Part shown: piece after piece, positions 1 to 7,067 of the stretch
Numbering within the stretch: the first letter of the stretch is position 1
Layout: every line of letters begins with the position of its first letter
Assembly: GCF_018336935.1 (NCBI RefSeq)
Contig: NZ_CP068771.1
Coordinates: forward strand, 4,216,001-4,280,000
Length of the DNA: 64,000 nt
Direction of reading: 5' to 3'
Origin: Serratia plymuthica
GTDB taxonomy: Bacteria; Pseudomonadota; Gammaproteobacteria; Enterobacterales; Enterobacteriaceae
Notes under the pieces: generated by a model
Told to the model about the DNA's origin: nothing
The model's input: only the letters and a program-made list of their open reading frames with translations
Database searches by the model: none
Program-made: the position numbers and the translations under genes

Positions 1-1481
1 AGGGTTCGATCGCCGCGACCAAAGCCGCAAAAGAGAAGATGAATAACGTCACGGACGCCGATCGCCAGGCTGCGGCGGCTAAGCTGGCGAAAGAGAAACC
101 GGGCAAGGTCATCACCGACGACGATATCAACGCGCAGATTTACCAGACGGCGTATAACCAGGCGTTTAGCGAATCGGGTTATGGTACGGGCGGTAAGGTG
201 CAGCGCGCCATGCAGGCAGCCACGGCGGCAGTTCAGGGGTTGTCTGGTGGCGATTTGACGGGGGCATTGGCTAATGGGGCTGCGCCTTATATCACCAAAG
301 TGATAGCAGACAGTATCGACGATCCGGCAGCGCGAGTCCTGGCACACGCAGCGGTTAATGGTGCGTTGGCGGCCGCTCAGGGCAACAATGCTTTGGTTGG
401 TGCAGGCGGTGCAGCGACCGGTGAGCTTATCGGCATGATTGCTATCAATGCTTACGGTAAACCGGTGAGTGAACTGAGCGAAACGGAGAAGCAGACGGTA
501 TCGGCATTGGCCACACTGGCGGCAGGGCTGGCCGGCGGGTTGATTGGCGACAGCACTGCCGATGCGGTCGCGGGGGCGCAGACCGGTAAGACGGTGGTTG
601 AGAACAATGCGATAAGCGATATCGTAGAGAATAAATTCTCTGGGATAACGCAGGAAGAAAAATACCAAAGAGCGCAGGATGAGCTTAAAGCGGCGGTAGA
701 GGCCTATCAGCAGAAAACCTGTGCCGGGTTGAGCCCAGATGCTTGTTCGGCCAAGTTGCGGGCTAACAGAGATGAAATGCTGAAAGGTGCAGCCGGTTTT
801 GGTATAGACTTTGTACCTGTGGTGGGGGATATCAAGAGCTTTGCGGAAGCGCAGAGCGCACTGGATTACCTGGCCGCGACAGTAGGTCTGATTCCTGTAC
901 TGGGAGATGGTGCCGGTAAGTTCATCAAGGCGGCAGAGAAAGCGCTGGAAAAAGGTGATGTTGCTGAAGCGTCGAAGCTGATTAATAAAGCAAGCGATGA
1001 AATTGTTGCGGTTTCTGGTAGCAAAGGTAACTGGAGTAAAGAACTGAACAACCCTCAGCCAAATAAGACCTATAAGCTGGATGGTAATAAGTCATTTAAA
1101 ACTGACGCTTTGGGAAGGACGGAGAGCATCGAGAGTTCATTATCTTTGTCCAAGAATGATCGAAATACGTATCAACAATGTAAAGCTGGGAAGTGTGGTA
1201 ATGCAGGTGATGAAGGGGGACACTTGATTGCCAGTATTTTCAATGGCCCTGGTGAGAAGCTCAATCTTGTTCCGATGGACGGTAATCTGAATAATGGCGT
1301 GTGGAAACAGATGGAAAACACTTGGGCTAATGCTTTGAAAGATGGTAAAAAAGTCGACGTGAATATCCAGCCGATATACTCGGGAGATAGTACTCGACCA
1401 GATAGGTTTATCGTTAAGTATTCGATAGACAATGGTAGGCCTGTGAATATTGACTTTAAAAATACTCCTGGAGGTAAATGA
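1..1481 (+). CDS. CdiA-type contact-dependent toxin, C-terminal part (5' end outside window)
   Basis: Open from the first bases of the window (frame starting at base 3), so this is the 3' end of a larger gene. The first ATG at 39 is internal. In order it shows a hydrophobic, Gly/Ala-rich pre-toxin region, the VENN motif (near base 600) that marks the start of the variable toxin module in CdiA proteins, a second pre-toxin segment (DFVPVVGDIKSF...LIPVLGD), and a C-terminal domain with GDEGGHLIAS and LNLVPMDGNLNNG. The last two resemble the DNA/RNA non-specific endonuclease fold (Endonuclease NS_2 type) with its conserved His. The likely role is delivery of a nuclease into neighbouring cells. 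The stop overlaps the next start (ATGA), as in toxin/immunity pairs. The nuclease assignment is by motif only. Confidence 0.85.
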   Translation, partial: GSIAATKAAKEKMNNVTDADRQAAAAKLAKEKPGKVITDDDINAQIYQTAYNQAFSESGYGTGGKVQRAMQAATAAVQGLSGGDLTGALANGAAPYITKVIADSIDDPAARVLAHAAVNGALAAAQGNNALVGAGGAATGELIGMIAINAYGKPVSELSETEKQTVSALATLAAGLAGGLIGDSTADAVAGAQTGKTVVENNAISDIVENKFSGITQEEKYQRAQDELKAAVEAYQQKTCAGLSPDACSAKLRANRDEMLKGAAGFGIDFVPVVGDIKSFAEAQSALDYLAATVGLIPVLGDGAGKFIKAAEKALEKGDVAEASKLINKASDEIVAVSGSKGNWSKELNNPQPNKTYKLDGNKSFKTDALGRTESIESSLSLSKNDRNTYQQCKAGKCGNAGDEGGHLIASIFNGPGEKLNLVPMDGNLNNGVWKQMENTWANALKDGKKVDVNIQPIYSGDSTRPDRFIVKYSIDNGRPVNIDFKNTPGGK

Positions 1482-1810
1482 TGCAACATCAGGAGATATA
1501 TCAAAAAATAGGAAAGATATTGTTTAGTTGTGGGCCAGATAATGCTCGAAAGCTGATCGTCAGAGCTGAAGTATTCCCTGAGAATGATGGGAGTAAATAT
1601 GAGTTCGACTATCTGGATGAAAACGGAGATCTAGGCTGGTTCGATCCAGATGGTAGAGCTATAGCCGATTTAACGGATGCTTTAATTGAGTTAAAAAATT
1701 TTTTTATAGACAATAACCTAACTAATGGGATGCCAGTCTGGTCAAAGTGTGAAATAACGGTGGATGTTCCCGAAGAAAAAATAAATATAAAAGTGCAATA
1801 CGATGATTAA
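1478..1810 (+). CDS. Probable cognate immunity protein, YezG/DUF600-like
   Basis: A 110-residue acidic, soluble protein whose ATG overlaps the toxin stop codon by four bases. Its N-terminal pattern (IYQKIGKILFSCGPD..., then AEVFPENDGSKYEF) resembles the YezG/DUF600 family, which contains immunity proteins of polymorphic nuclease toxins. It has no signal peptide or membrane segment, fitting neutralisation of a nuclease in the cytoplasm. It is followed at once by a perfect hairpin terminator, so toxin and immunity form the end of a transcription unit. Function is inferred mainly from position; the family match is from memory of the pattern. Confidence 0.7.
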   Translation: MMQHQEIYQKIGKILFSCGPDNARKLIVRAEVFPENDGSKYEFDYLDENGDLGWFDPDGRAIADLTDALIELKNFFIDNNLTNGMPVWSKCEITVDVPEEKINIKVQYDD

Positions 1811-1841
1811 CAAAGATCCCGGCCTTGCGCCGGGATCTTTG
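1811..1841. terminator. Perfect 13-bp hairpin terminator after the CDI pair
   Basis: CAAAGATCCCGGC and its exact reverse complement flank a five-base loop (CTTGC). It starts one base after the immunity stop and ends 3 bp before the convergent gene's stop codon, so it can serve both strands. Confidence 0.8.
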
Positions 1842-1844
1842 CTT

Positions 1845-2189
1845 CTAAGCCCTAAATCCCCTAACTTCTCGTCGCAACAGCCGAATAACCCCCGGAGCGG
1901 CGGTAACTTCCAGTTGTGCCGCATCGGTGATGCCGGATTCGATCAGCCAGTCGCCACCAATCACCAGCTCGCCATTCTGTCGCACCCAGTCCGCCCCCAG
2001 ATCCGTGCGGTGCTGGCTGGCCTCGCACAGTGCTTCCCAGATAGCATCTTCGGTAACGGTAGTGATCCACAGTTCATCTGGCCGCAGGGTGAGTTGCAAC
2101 GGTTCACCGATGCCAAAACCCAACTCGGCCAGCTCAACGCCAGAGATTGTCAGTTCCGGGATAGGTTCAGGAATAAAAGTGATGTTCAT
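1845..2189 (-). CDS. Small AbrB/SymE-fold partner protein of the symE locus
   Basis: A 114-residue protein starting MNITFIPEP. A longer upstream frame exists, but the ATG at 2189 overlaps the symE stop codon (ATGA), which indicates translational coupling and fixes the start. I see two similar halves. The first is PELTISGVELAELGFGIGEP followed by an LxLxxDELWIT strand. The second is NGELVIGGDWLIESGIT followed by a LEVTAAPGVIRL strand. Each looks like the strand-turn-strand pattern of the SpoVT/AbrB swapped hairpin also found in SymE. It may be a partner or modulator of the SymE toxin. No function is established for it here. Confidence 0.6.
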   Translation of the reverse strand: MNITFIPEPIPELTISGVELAELGFGIGEPLQLTLRPDELWITTVTEDAIWEALCEASQHRTDLGADWVRQNGELVIGGDWLIESGITDAAQLEVTAAPGVIRLLRREVRGFRA

Positions 2190-2413
2190 AGGGCGCTTCC
2201 TTCCGTGGCGGGTACGATGCGGATGATCAATCGCCCCGGTTCTGTGATCACCTCGATCCTTTGGCCGGTGGTAAAGCCGTACTGCTCCAGCCATTTACCC
2301 GTAAGGGTCAGCTGTGGGGGTGGGTTGGGCCTGCCGCCGTTGGGGCGATAGCCAACAATGCACTTGCGTGCTTGGGGTGTGGCGGGTTCTGACGTAGAAT
2401 CTGCTCTAGCCAT
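2186..2413 (-). CDS. symE: SymE-family type I toxin
   Basis: A 75-residue protein with the family hallmark KCIVGYRPNGGRPNPPPQLTL, then GKWLEQYGFTTGQRIEV and GRLIIRIV, the AbrB-like beta-hairpin of SymE proteins. In E. coli, SymE is an SOS-induced toxin that damages nucleoid and RNA integrity and is silenced by the antisense RNA SymR. This copy is read away from the XRE gene and is coupled to a second small gene at its 3' end. I see no clear LexA box at this resolution. A possible antisense RNA is annotated separately. Confidence 0.8.
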   Translation of the reverse strand: MARADSTSEPATPQARKCIVGYRPNGGRPNPPPQLTLTGKWLEQYGFTTGQRIEVITEPGRLIIRIVPATEGSAL

Positions 2414-2480
2414 AGTAACTACCTCTTTAGTTGCTTGTGGTGAGCAGTAACAGCAGGTTGCACCCTGCTGTTACTGCGTT
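2407..2480 (+). ncRNA. Candidate SymR-like antisense RNA
   Basis: On the strand opposite symE, a promoter-like pair TTGGGG (2372-2377) and TAGAAT (2395-2400) has a 17-bp spacer. It predicts a start near 2407, just inside the symE coding region. Transcription would cross the symE ribosome-binding region and end at a strong hairpin (2445-2476) followed by CGTTATTTT. The predicted RNA is about 75 nt, close to the roughly 77 nt of E. coli SymR, with the same cis-antisense geometry. This is inference from position and motifs only. Confidence 0.35.
2445..2476. terminator. 13-bp hairpin between symE and the XRE gene
   Basis: CAGTAACAGCAGG pairs perfectly with CCTGCTGTTACTG around a six-base loop. 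Downstream on the plus strand is a T-rich stretch, which fits termination of an antisense RNA. On the minus strand it lies just beyond the XRE gene and could end that transcript, though without a clear T-run. Confidence 0.55.
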
Positions 2481-2493
2481 ATTTTCACTACCC

Positions 2494-2844
2494 TTATTTT
2501 GTAACTTTTCTTGCTGAATCCCAACGTCGGGTTTGATAGCGGATAATCAAACTTTCCAGTACTTCACGGATAATTGCTTGTTCATCCTCGTTCAACTGGC
2601 TGGCTGCTTCGAACTGTAATTTCAGTGTATTGATATGCCCACGTTCATGTTCATCGAAGAGCAATAAATCAGTGCTGATATATAATGCTGAAGCTATTTT
2701 TTTGATGGCATCCAATGACGGGAGTGATTGAGAGTTTTCATATTTTTTCCAGCTATTTATATGTACTCCAACCATATCTGCCATAGCTTGTTGAGAAAGT
2801 CCTAACTTTTTACGCAACACATTTAATCGGGCACCTAATGACAT
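2494..2844 (-). CDS. XRE-family helix-turn-helix regulator
   Basis: A 116-residue protein with an N-terminal XRE/Cro DNA-binding domain: LGLSQQAMADMVGVHINSWK is the HTH, followed by YENSQSLPSLDAIKKIASAL. The C-terminal half is helical (QLNEDEQAIIREVLESLI) and probably dimerises. It is a single gene lying between the symE locus and the orphan CDI array, transcribed leftward. Its target is unknown; it may autoregulate or control symE. Regulators of this size are common next to toxin loci and prophage remnants. Confidence 0.75.
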   Translation of the reverse strand: MSLGARLNVLRKKLGLSQQAMADMVGVHINSWKKYENSQSLPSLDAIKKIASALYISTDLLLFDEHERGHINTLKLQFEAASQLNEDEQAIIREVLESLIIRYQTRRWDSARKVTK

Positions 2845-2952
2845 AGAAACAGAGTCCTATTAAGGGAAATTACCCAGATAGTACCCGATGCTGCCTTTAT
2901 GGAATGGGTTTATATTTTCAGTATGATTTAATGTTTAAAATAACACATCATA

Positions 2953-3522
2953 TTGTTCTTTTATTTGCGAGATACTTCGCAAACCGCAAACCGCAAACCG
3001 CAAACCGCAAACCGCAAACCGCAAACCGCAAACCGCAAACCGCTAATCGGCGTCGGTTCCGGCGGTATTGGGCTGAGCGTTTCGGCCAGCGGTAACAGCG
3101 CCTGGCTGAAGGGCAAAAGCGTCTCAATACGGTCGATACAATGGGTAATGGTAAACTTAATCCTGCAGAGGCAGCAGCCGCAGCGAGTGGAGCGCTTACC
3201 TGATTCAGTCGCCGGGCAGAAAAGTGCTGACTTTGTTATTACCAGCGGACCACAGGCTGGAAAGACTGTTGATTTGATGTATACGACGAAAAATCTTTCG
3301 CAGAAAGAAATTGATGGTCTAAATAAGTTCTATGAGAAAAATATGACCACATCTCCAATTGAGGGAAAAATTCCAGCAGGGCAACAACAAATTCTTGACC
3401 ATTTAGGTAAGGCAGATATTATTCCTGTGGACTTTAGTGTTCTGACACCGGGTAATCAAAAGGTGTTCTTAGACTTTGTAAAAAACTACCTGAGTCGCAG
3501 CAATCAAAAATCATTATTATGA
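2953..3522 (+). pseudogene. Displaced CdiA C-terminal toxin module, frameshifted at its 5' end
   Basis: The open frame starts in a low-complexity repeat and continues through GVGSGGIGLSVSASGNSAW, which is typical of the CdiA beta-helix/pretoxin boundary. It then reads nonsense, while a second frame shows AEGQKRLNTVDTMGNGKLNP, ending at a stop near 3205. The original frame resumes with PDSVAGQKSADFV and runs through a plausible toxin domain (GKTVDLMYTTKN, HLGKADIIPVDFSVLTPGN) like the endonuclease-type CdiA-CT group. It has no secretion signal or TPS domain, so it is an orphan cassette that could only be expressed after recombination into cdiA. Two apparent frameshifts make it non-functional as it stands. 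Confidence 0.6.
2979..3041. repeat. Nine perfect tandem copies of the heptamer GCAAACC
   Basis: Sixty-three bases of exact 7-bp repeats, at the 5' edge of the orphan toxin module and inside its open frame (reading as repeated ANRKPQT). Seven is not a multiple of three, so loss or gain of one unit would switch reading frame. This is the classic architecture of slipped-strand phase variation, but variation has not been shown. Confidence 0.95.
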
Positions 3523-3532
3523 GGTAAGTATT

Positions 3533-3871
3533 ATGGGGTCTACAGTTTTCTTCGGTTACACTACGGATAAAAGTTTACATGTGACATTGAATCGTGGGGC
3601 TTCGGATGCTTTGGAGTTACTTATTGATGATGCGTTGGAAAAAAAACATCCCAAACTCCATGAGAAGATAATGGAAATGCTTCCTCTTGACCAAATCCAT
3701 TTCGTTGAGTTAGATAGCCATGAATTCAATATGGTGATTAGAGTGATTCGTCAGTGCATTTCCTCTTGGGATGCACCGACGGAATGGCAATTACGAGTGA
3801 AGAAAGTCTGGGAGGAAGAGGCTGAACCATTAGTTGTGTTGGATCCAAGATATAATCAGGAGATGGATTGA
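3533..3871 (+). CDS. Orphan CdiI-like immunity protein
   Basis: A 112-residue acidic soluble protein (MGSTVFFGYTTDKSLHVTL..., ending PLVVLDPRYNQEMD) that begins 10 bases after the orphan toxin module, with GAGG upstream of the ATG. I do not recognise the family. Position, size and acidity match a cognate immunity protein for the upstream nuclease-like CT. Orphan immunity genes are often kept after their toxin decays because they still protect against neighbours carrying the active toxin. The next frame overlaps its stop codon. Confidence 0.6.
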   Translation: MGSTVFFGYTTDKSLHVTLNRGASDALELLIDDALEKKHPKLHEKIMEMLPLDQIHFVELDSHEFNMVIRVIRQCISSWDAPTEWQLRVKKVWEEEAEPLVVLDPRYNQEMD

Positions 3872-4560
3872 AGTGTAAATTAGAACGATTTTGCTCTGGT
3901 GATGAAAGCCGGGAGAAAATTTCGGCATGGGCAATGTCAATTATTGATGATGATTCAATTCGGATTACTTTGGGTCAGTATATGACTGAGTATGGCGCTA
4001 CGGCGGAACAAATTACTGCTGCACAGGCCGATTTGGCGCGTGGTTTGGGAACCGGGGCACCACAGCCTGCAACCGAGTTTGTTAAGGCTTGGGCGCTATT
4101 GATGAGTGGTGTCGGTGGGGCAGTTATTACTCCTACGGCTGGTACGGCGGCTGTTATTGGTGGTGGAGTCTTTGGTGGTGTTTCTGATGCGGGTAAACAA
4201 CTACTTACTATGCAACCAAGTGATACATATAGTTATGCCGACACCTTAATAGCCATTGGTACAGGCGCATTAACACAAGGCAAAGGTTTGGCATTTTCAG
4301 AGGCTACAAACACAAGTGGGGCATATTTAGGAAGTAAGATTAAAGGCGAGGACGGTACAGGGGCTGTTACAGGGGCGGTGTTGGGTACATTAGTCGGTTA
4401 TAAAGGTGGTGAAAAGATCACTGAAAAAATCATTTCGAAAGGTGTATCACCCGTTACAGCGGAAGCTGCGGGAGTTGTGGGTGGTGGTGTTGCAGGCACA
4501 GTGTTAAGTACAGGTATTGAGAATGGTATGAAGGCTGAGGGTAAAAATAATGAAAAATAA
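3868..4560 (+). CDS. Orphan CdiA-CT module with Gly-rich membrane-active-looking toxin
   Basis: A 230-residue frame opening at a TTG that overlaps the preceding stop. It lacks any secretion domain, and its true 5' end was probably lost by recombination. The first 60 residues (ITLGQYMTEYGATAEQITAAQ) look like a pretoxin linker. From about residue 75 on it is a Gly/Ala/Val-rich hydrophobic zipper (GVGGAVITPTAGTAAVIGGG, GTGAVTGAVLGTLVGY, GVVGGGVAGTVL), suggesting membrane insertion rather than nuclease activity. The last residues overlap the next gene, which encodes a two-helix membrane protein. This fits a pore-forming or ionophore CT with membrane immunity. The name is by inference. Confidence 0.55.
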   Translation: MKCKLERFCSGDESREKISAWAMSIIDDDSIRITLGQYMTEYGATAEQITAAQADLARGLGTGAPQPATEFVKAWALLMSGVGGAVITPTAGTAAVIGGGVFGGVSDAGKQLLTMQPSDTYSYADTLIAIGTGALTQGKGLAFSEATNTSGAYLGSKIKGEDGTGAVTGAVLGTLVGYKGGEKITEKIISKGVSPVTAEAAGVVGGGVAGTVLSTGIENGMKAEGKNNEK

Positions 4561-4798
4561 AAATGTGGGTTTCTCGATGTTTTTATATTTATTGTTTTCA
4601 TGTGTGCTTTTGATATTAGGAATAGCTATTTTAGCTAGTTTTATAGCTCCAATAATTTTCTTCTTCCGTAATGGGGTTTTTGATTACCAATTGGATACGT
4701 TTATTTTTGCTTGCAAAGCTGGGGCAGGCGCTGGCATTCCATTAGGTATTGGGGTTTGGGTGTTTGCGAAGATAGAAGAGATAAAAAAGAAAAAATGA
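4550..4798 (+). CDS. Two-helix membrane immunity protein, copy 1
   Basis: An 82-residue protein overlapping the upstream toxin frame by 11 bases. It has one long hydrophobic helix (residues 8-40), a short loop, a second segment [17 protein letters not shown], and a Lys-rich tail EIKKKK. The second segment and tail closely match copy 2 at 5227 ([17 protein letters not shown], then DEKKK), and more loosely copy 3 at 6009. Membrane immunity proteins typically protect against CDI toxins that act on the inner membrane. The family is not one I can name. Confidence 0.6.
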   Translation: MKNKNVGFSMFLYLLFSCVLLILGIAILASFIAPIIFFFRNGVFDYQLDTFIFACKAGAGAGIPLGIGVWVFAKIEEIKKKK

Positions 4799-4840
4799 AA
4801 CGACTTTGCAAGACCGTTTTGCTACCGATGAACACAGGTA

Positions 4841-5230
4841 TTGCAGTGCTTACCCCCTGAGCGCTCAGTTGGGCTATATGACACGGTTGAAGGTATCGTG
4901 CAAATGGGCTTGAGCCCAGTAGAAACCTATGATGCTTTGAAACAGCTTTTCAACAGTGGAGATGTGCTTGGTAATGTGTCTGATGCGGTAAAACAGTCGT
5001 ATATTGAGCGCATCGACAATATGGAAGCTGAGTATCAAAAAGCAGGTGCGAGTGGTTCGTTTAACTCGGGTATTGTAGGGGGTAAGGTAATTACTGTTGG
5101 TAATCAGTCAAAGCCTGTTGTATCGAATAAAACAGCTGAGACGATGGGGAACGTTATAGGCTCAACGGCTGCAGAAATTACAAGTGGTTCAACACAAGAT
5201 ACGTTAGATGGGAAGGATAAAACCAAATGA
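4841..5230 (+). CDS. Orphan CdiA-CT module 2 (pretoxin plus short toxin tail)
   Basis: The frame's first ATG is at 4841, but coding-like sequence in another frame (4800-4860) suggests a truncated or frameshifted 5' end. Residues 10-70 ([33 protein letters not shown]..., then [20 protein letters not shown]) match a recurrent pretoxin segment of CdiA proteins. The remaining roughly 50 residues ([20 protein letters not shown]... DKTK) are a short tail. They resemble the ends of the modules at 3868 and 5702, so the cognate toxin part seems to be this conserved tail. The stop overlaps the immunity start (ATGA). Confidence 0.5.
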   Translation: MQCLPPERSVGLYDTVEGIVQMGLSPVETYDALKQLFNSGDVLGNVSDAVKQSYIERIDNMEAEYQKAGASGSFNSGIVGGKVITVGNQSKPVVSNKTAETMGNVIGSTAAEITSGSTQDTLDGKDKTK

Positions 5231-5505
5231 AATTTATTAATTTCTTTGTCCCAAAAACAGTAGGTATTCATTTGCTTATTTTTTTGATTATCTACTGTAT
5301 TATTTTTTCTGTGCTTGCTGTATTGCTGGCTAAAGGAGTTATTGCATTTGTTGGCCATTTAGAGGGGAACATTTCATCATTTAGCTGGCCCAAGGAGTTT
5401 TTGCACGCTTTAAAAGTGGGCATTGCGGCTGGGATTCCTCTGGGGATTGGTTGCTGGGTGTTATCTAAACTAGATGAGAAAAAGAAGTCCCCACCTAATA
5501 AATAG
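5227..5505 (+). CDS. Two-helix membrane immunity protein, copy 2
   Basis: A 92-residue protein overlapping the toxin tail by four bases. It has a long hydrophobic N-terminal helix ([20 protein letters not shown]), a polar loop, then [20 protein letters not shown] and a Lys-rich C-terminus. The AGIPLGIG core is shared with copy 1. Both copies follow a toxin-like tail directly. The strong sequence identity in one helix with divergent remainder is what is expected of immunity variants that have diverged to match different toxin alleles. Confidence 0.6.
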   Translation: MKFINFFVPKTVGIHLLIFLIIYCIIFSVLAVLLAKGVIAFVGHLEGNISSFSWPKEFLHALKVGIAAGIPLGIGCWVLSKLDEKKKSPPNK

Positions 5506-5515
5506 CTATATCCAT

Positions 5516-5647
5516 ATGGTCAACGGCCTGCTGGTGGGCGCCAACAACAGCGGGAACGATAGATCCACCACCCACGCGGCGATGAGCGACGGTACTATCG
5601 TCATCCGCGATCAGGACAAACAGACGCAGAACGTCAGCGACCGGTGA
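5516..5647 (+). pseudogene. CdiA internal fragment
   Basis: A 43-codon frame reading MVNGLLVGANNSGNDRSTTH, then AAMSDGTIVIRDQDKQTQNVS and a stop. This is a characteristic segment found in full CdiA proteins upstream of the VENN region. It has no start signal of its own. It is joined out of order to a second CdiA segment at 5641, showing that this stretch was assembled by recombination between cdiA copies. Confidence 0.6.
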
Positions 5648-5728
5648 GCTTATCGGCATGATTGCTACCAAAGCTTACGGTAAACCGGTGAGCTTATCGG
5701 CATGATTGCTACCAAAGCTTACGGTAAA
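5641..5728. repeat. Two tandem copies of a 44-bp unit
   Basis: The unit starting CCGGTGAGCTTATCGGCATG is repeated exactly at 5641 and 5685. It is nearly identical to the pre-VENN sequence of the intact cdiA 3' end around base 417. A 44-bp step breaks the reading frame. Confidence 0.9.
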
Positions 5729-6012
5729 CCGGTGAGTGAACTGAGCGAAACGGAGAAGCAGACGGTATCGGCATTGGCTGGGCTGGCCGGTGGGTTGATT
5801 GGCGACAGCATTGCCGATGCGGTCGCGGGGGCGCAGACCGGTGAGACGGTGGTTGAGAATAATGCGATAATCGATATCGTAGAGAATAAATTATCCGGGA
5901 TAAGGTTCCAGGGTATGTGTATGATTTCATTGGTGGTATGTCGTCCGAGTTTACTGGCGGCTTTATAAAGGATATTTCAAAGCCAGTTGATGAAAATGGG
6001 AATAAAAAATGA
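5702..6012 (+). pseudogene. VENN pretoxin fragment fused out of frame to a toxin tail (module 3)
   Basis: From 5702 the frame reads the same pre-VENN sequence as the cdiA end at 450-650 ([20 protein letters not shown], then ETVVENN) but with small deletions. Near 5900 the homology leaves this frame. In another frame (5902-6012) it continues as [20 protein letters not shown]... DENGNKK and stops overlapping the next start (ATGA). That tail resembles the end of module 2 ([15 protein letters not shown]... DKTK). The join therefore has a frameshift and no secretion signal: an inactive orphan cassette. Confidence 0.6.
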
Positions 6013-6260
6013 TGGGATCGCTTATTAAATACATCAAGTTATTTATCTATAGTTGGATATTTTGCATTGCCTTATTGCTACTCATTGGTGTGGTTATTTC
6101 AACGCTGTCATTTTTCACTAGTGGGGTGTTTAAATTTCCTTTTGATCAGGTCTTGAGAGCTGTATTTTTCGGCTTTGTCGGAGGAAGTGCAATATCGTTG
6201 GCGGCTATTTTATTTAAGCTTTTAGATTGGTATCGGTCGCGTAAAGACAAAAAAGTATAA
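6009..6260 (+). CDS. Two-helix membrane immunity protein, copy 3
   Basis: An 83-residue protein coupled (ATGA) to the toxin tail. It has two hydrophobic stretches (IYSWIFCIALLLLIGVVIST and VFFGFVGGSAISLAAILFKL) and a basic end RSRKDKKV. It has the same length, topology and position as copies 1 and 2 but more diverged sequence. Probably an immunity protein of the same family. The array ends here; the following gene has its own leader. Confidence 0.55.
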   Translation: MMGSLIKYIKLFIYSWIFCIALLLLIGVVISTLSFFTSGVFKFPFDQVLRAVFFGFVGGSAISLAAILFKLLDWYRSRKDKKV

Positions 6261-6315
6261 TAATTAAGGTATTGTATTAATTATTTTGTTTTTAGTTTAA
6301 AACTTGAGATTAATT

Positions 6316-6885
6316 ATGATTGTAAATAGATTGATAAAAATACTGACTATTTCCCTCTCGGTCGGCGCTGTTTCTGGCTGTTCAGTGAGCTTAACAAAAT
6401 CTATGGAAGATTATGCGGGTACAGATTCCGCCAGGATCAGAGTGAAAAACTACCTGCCACCATTAACTCTTGAAGTTTATGAAAAAGCAGGAGAGTGTTA
6501 CAAACTTGCCGATGCCAGGACGTTAACCGCCGGGGTTAACGTTATCGGTATAAAGTCTACCTACAATAAAAAATTGCCGGGCATGTTGCCGCCGTCGCCT
6601 GAAATGCAGGGTATGGATGCGATAGAGTACAAAATTAAAGCGAATCAACATGTCAGCATCACCTATAAAGAAGAGACGTTTAGATCGCAATACAATCAAA
6701 TTATCGCCAACCGCTCCTCCAGTTTCGTTCCTGAGGTCGGTCACGACTATGATATTTACCCAGTCAATGCGAATGTTAACATTATTGATTTAACAGCGGG
6801 TAATCATGTGACAAAGTCTTGGGGGGAAGACGATAAAGAGTGCCATTACAAGATCGGGTTGCTGGGCGGCAGAAATTACTATTAA
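6316..6885 (+). CDS. Predicted outer-membrane or periplasmic lipoprotein of unknown function
   Basis: About 189 residues from the ATG at 6316; a TTG twelve bases earlier is also possible. The leader MIVNRLIKILTISLSVGAVS is followed by Gly-Cys, a good lipobox (AVSGC), so the mature protein would start at Cys and be lipid-anchored. The mature part is polar, without repeats or membrane segments, and has two further Cys (GECYKL and KECHYK) that might form a disulfide. It is preceded by about 50 bp of AT-rich DNA that may hold its promoter. I do not recognise a family. Confidence 0.65.
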   Translation: MIVNRLIKILTISLSVGAVSGCSVSLTKSMEDYAGTDSARIRVKNYLPPLTLEVYEKAGECYKLADARTLTAGVNVIGIKSTYNKKLPGMLPPSPEMQGMDAIEYKIKANQHVSITYKEETFRSQYNQIIANRSSSFVPEVGHDYDIYPVNANVNIIDLTAGNHVTKSWGEDDKECHYKIGLLGGRNYY

Positions 6886-7067
6886 TGCGTGCTGGTTCGC
6901 AACTTACGCGTTCGACTGATTTATTTTTATCTCATGTCAGTTATTATTTTCTCTTGTTTGCTAGCTGTTTGTTTTATAAATTCCAATAAATATTCATGTC
7001 ATAAATAACTCATAGGTTCATATGGGTTGGCACGGTATTTGTTCTGTTTACTATTAAGGATGATTCG

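Noticed and set aside
2979..3041. CRISPR-like array
   Set aside because: Units are 7 bp with no spacers; it is a simple tandem repeat.
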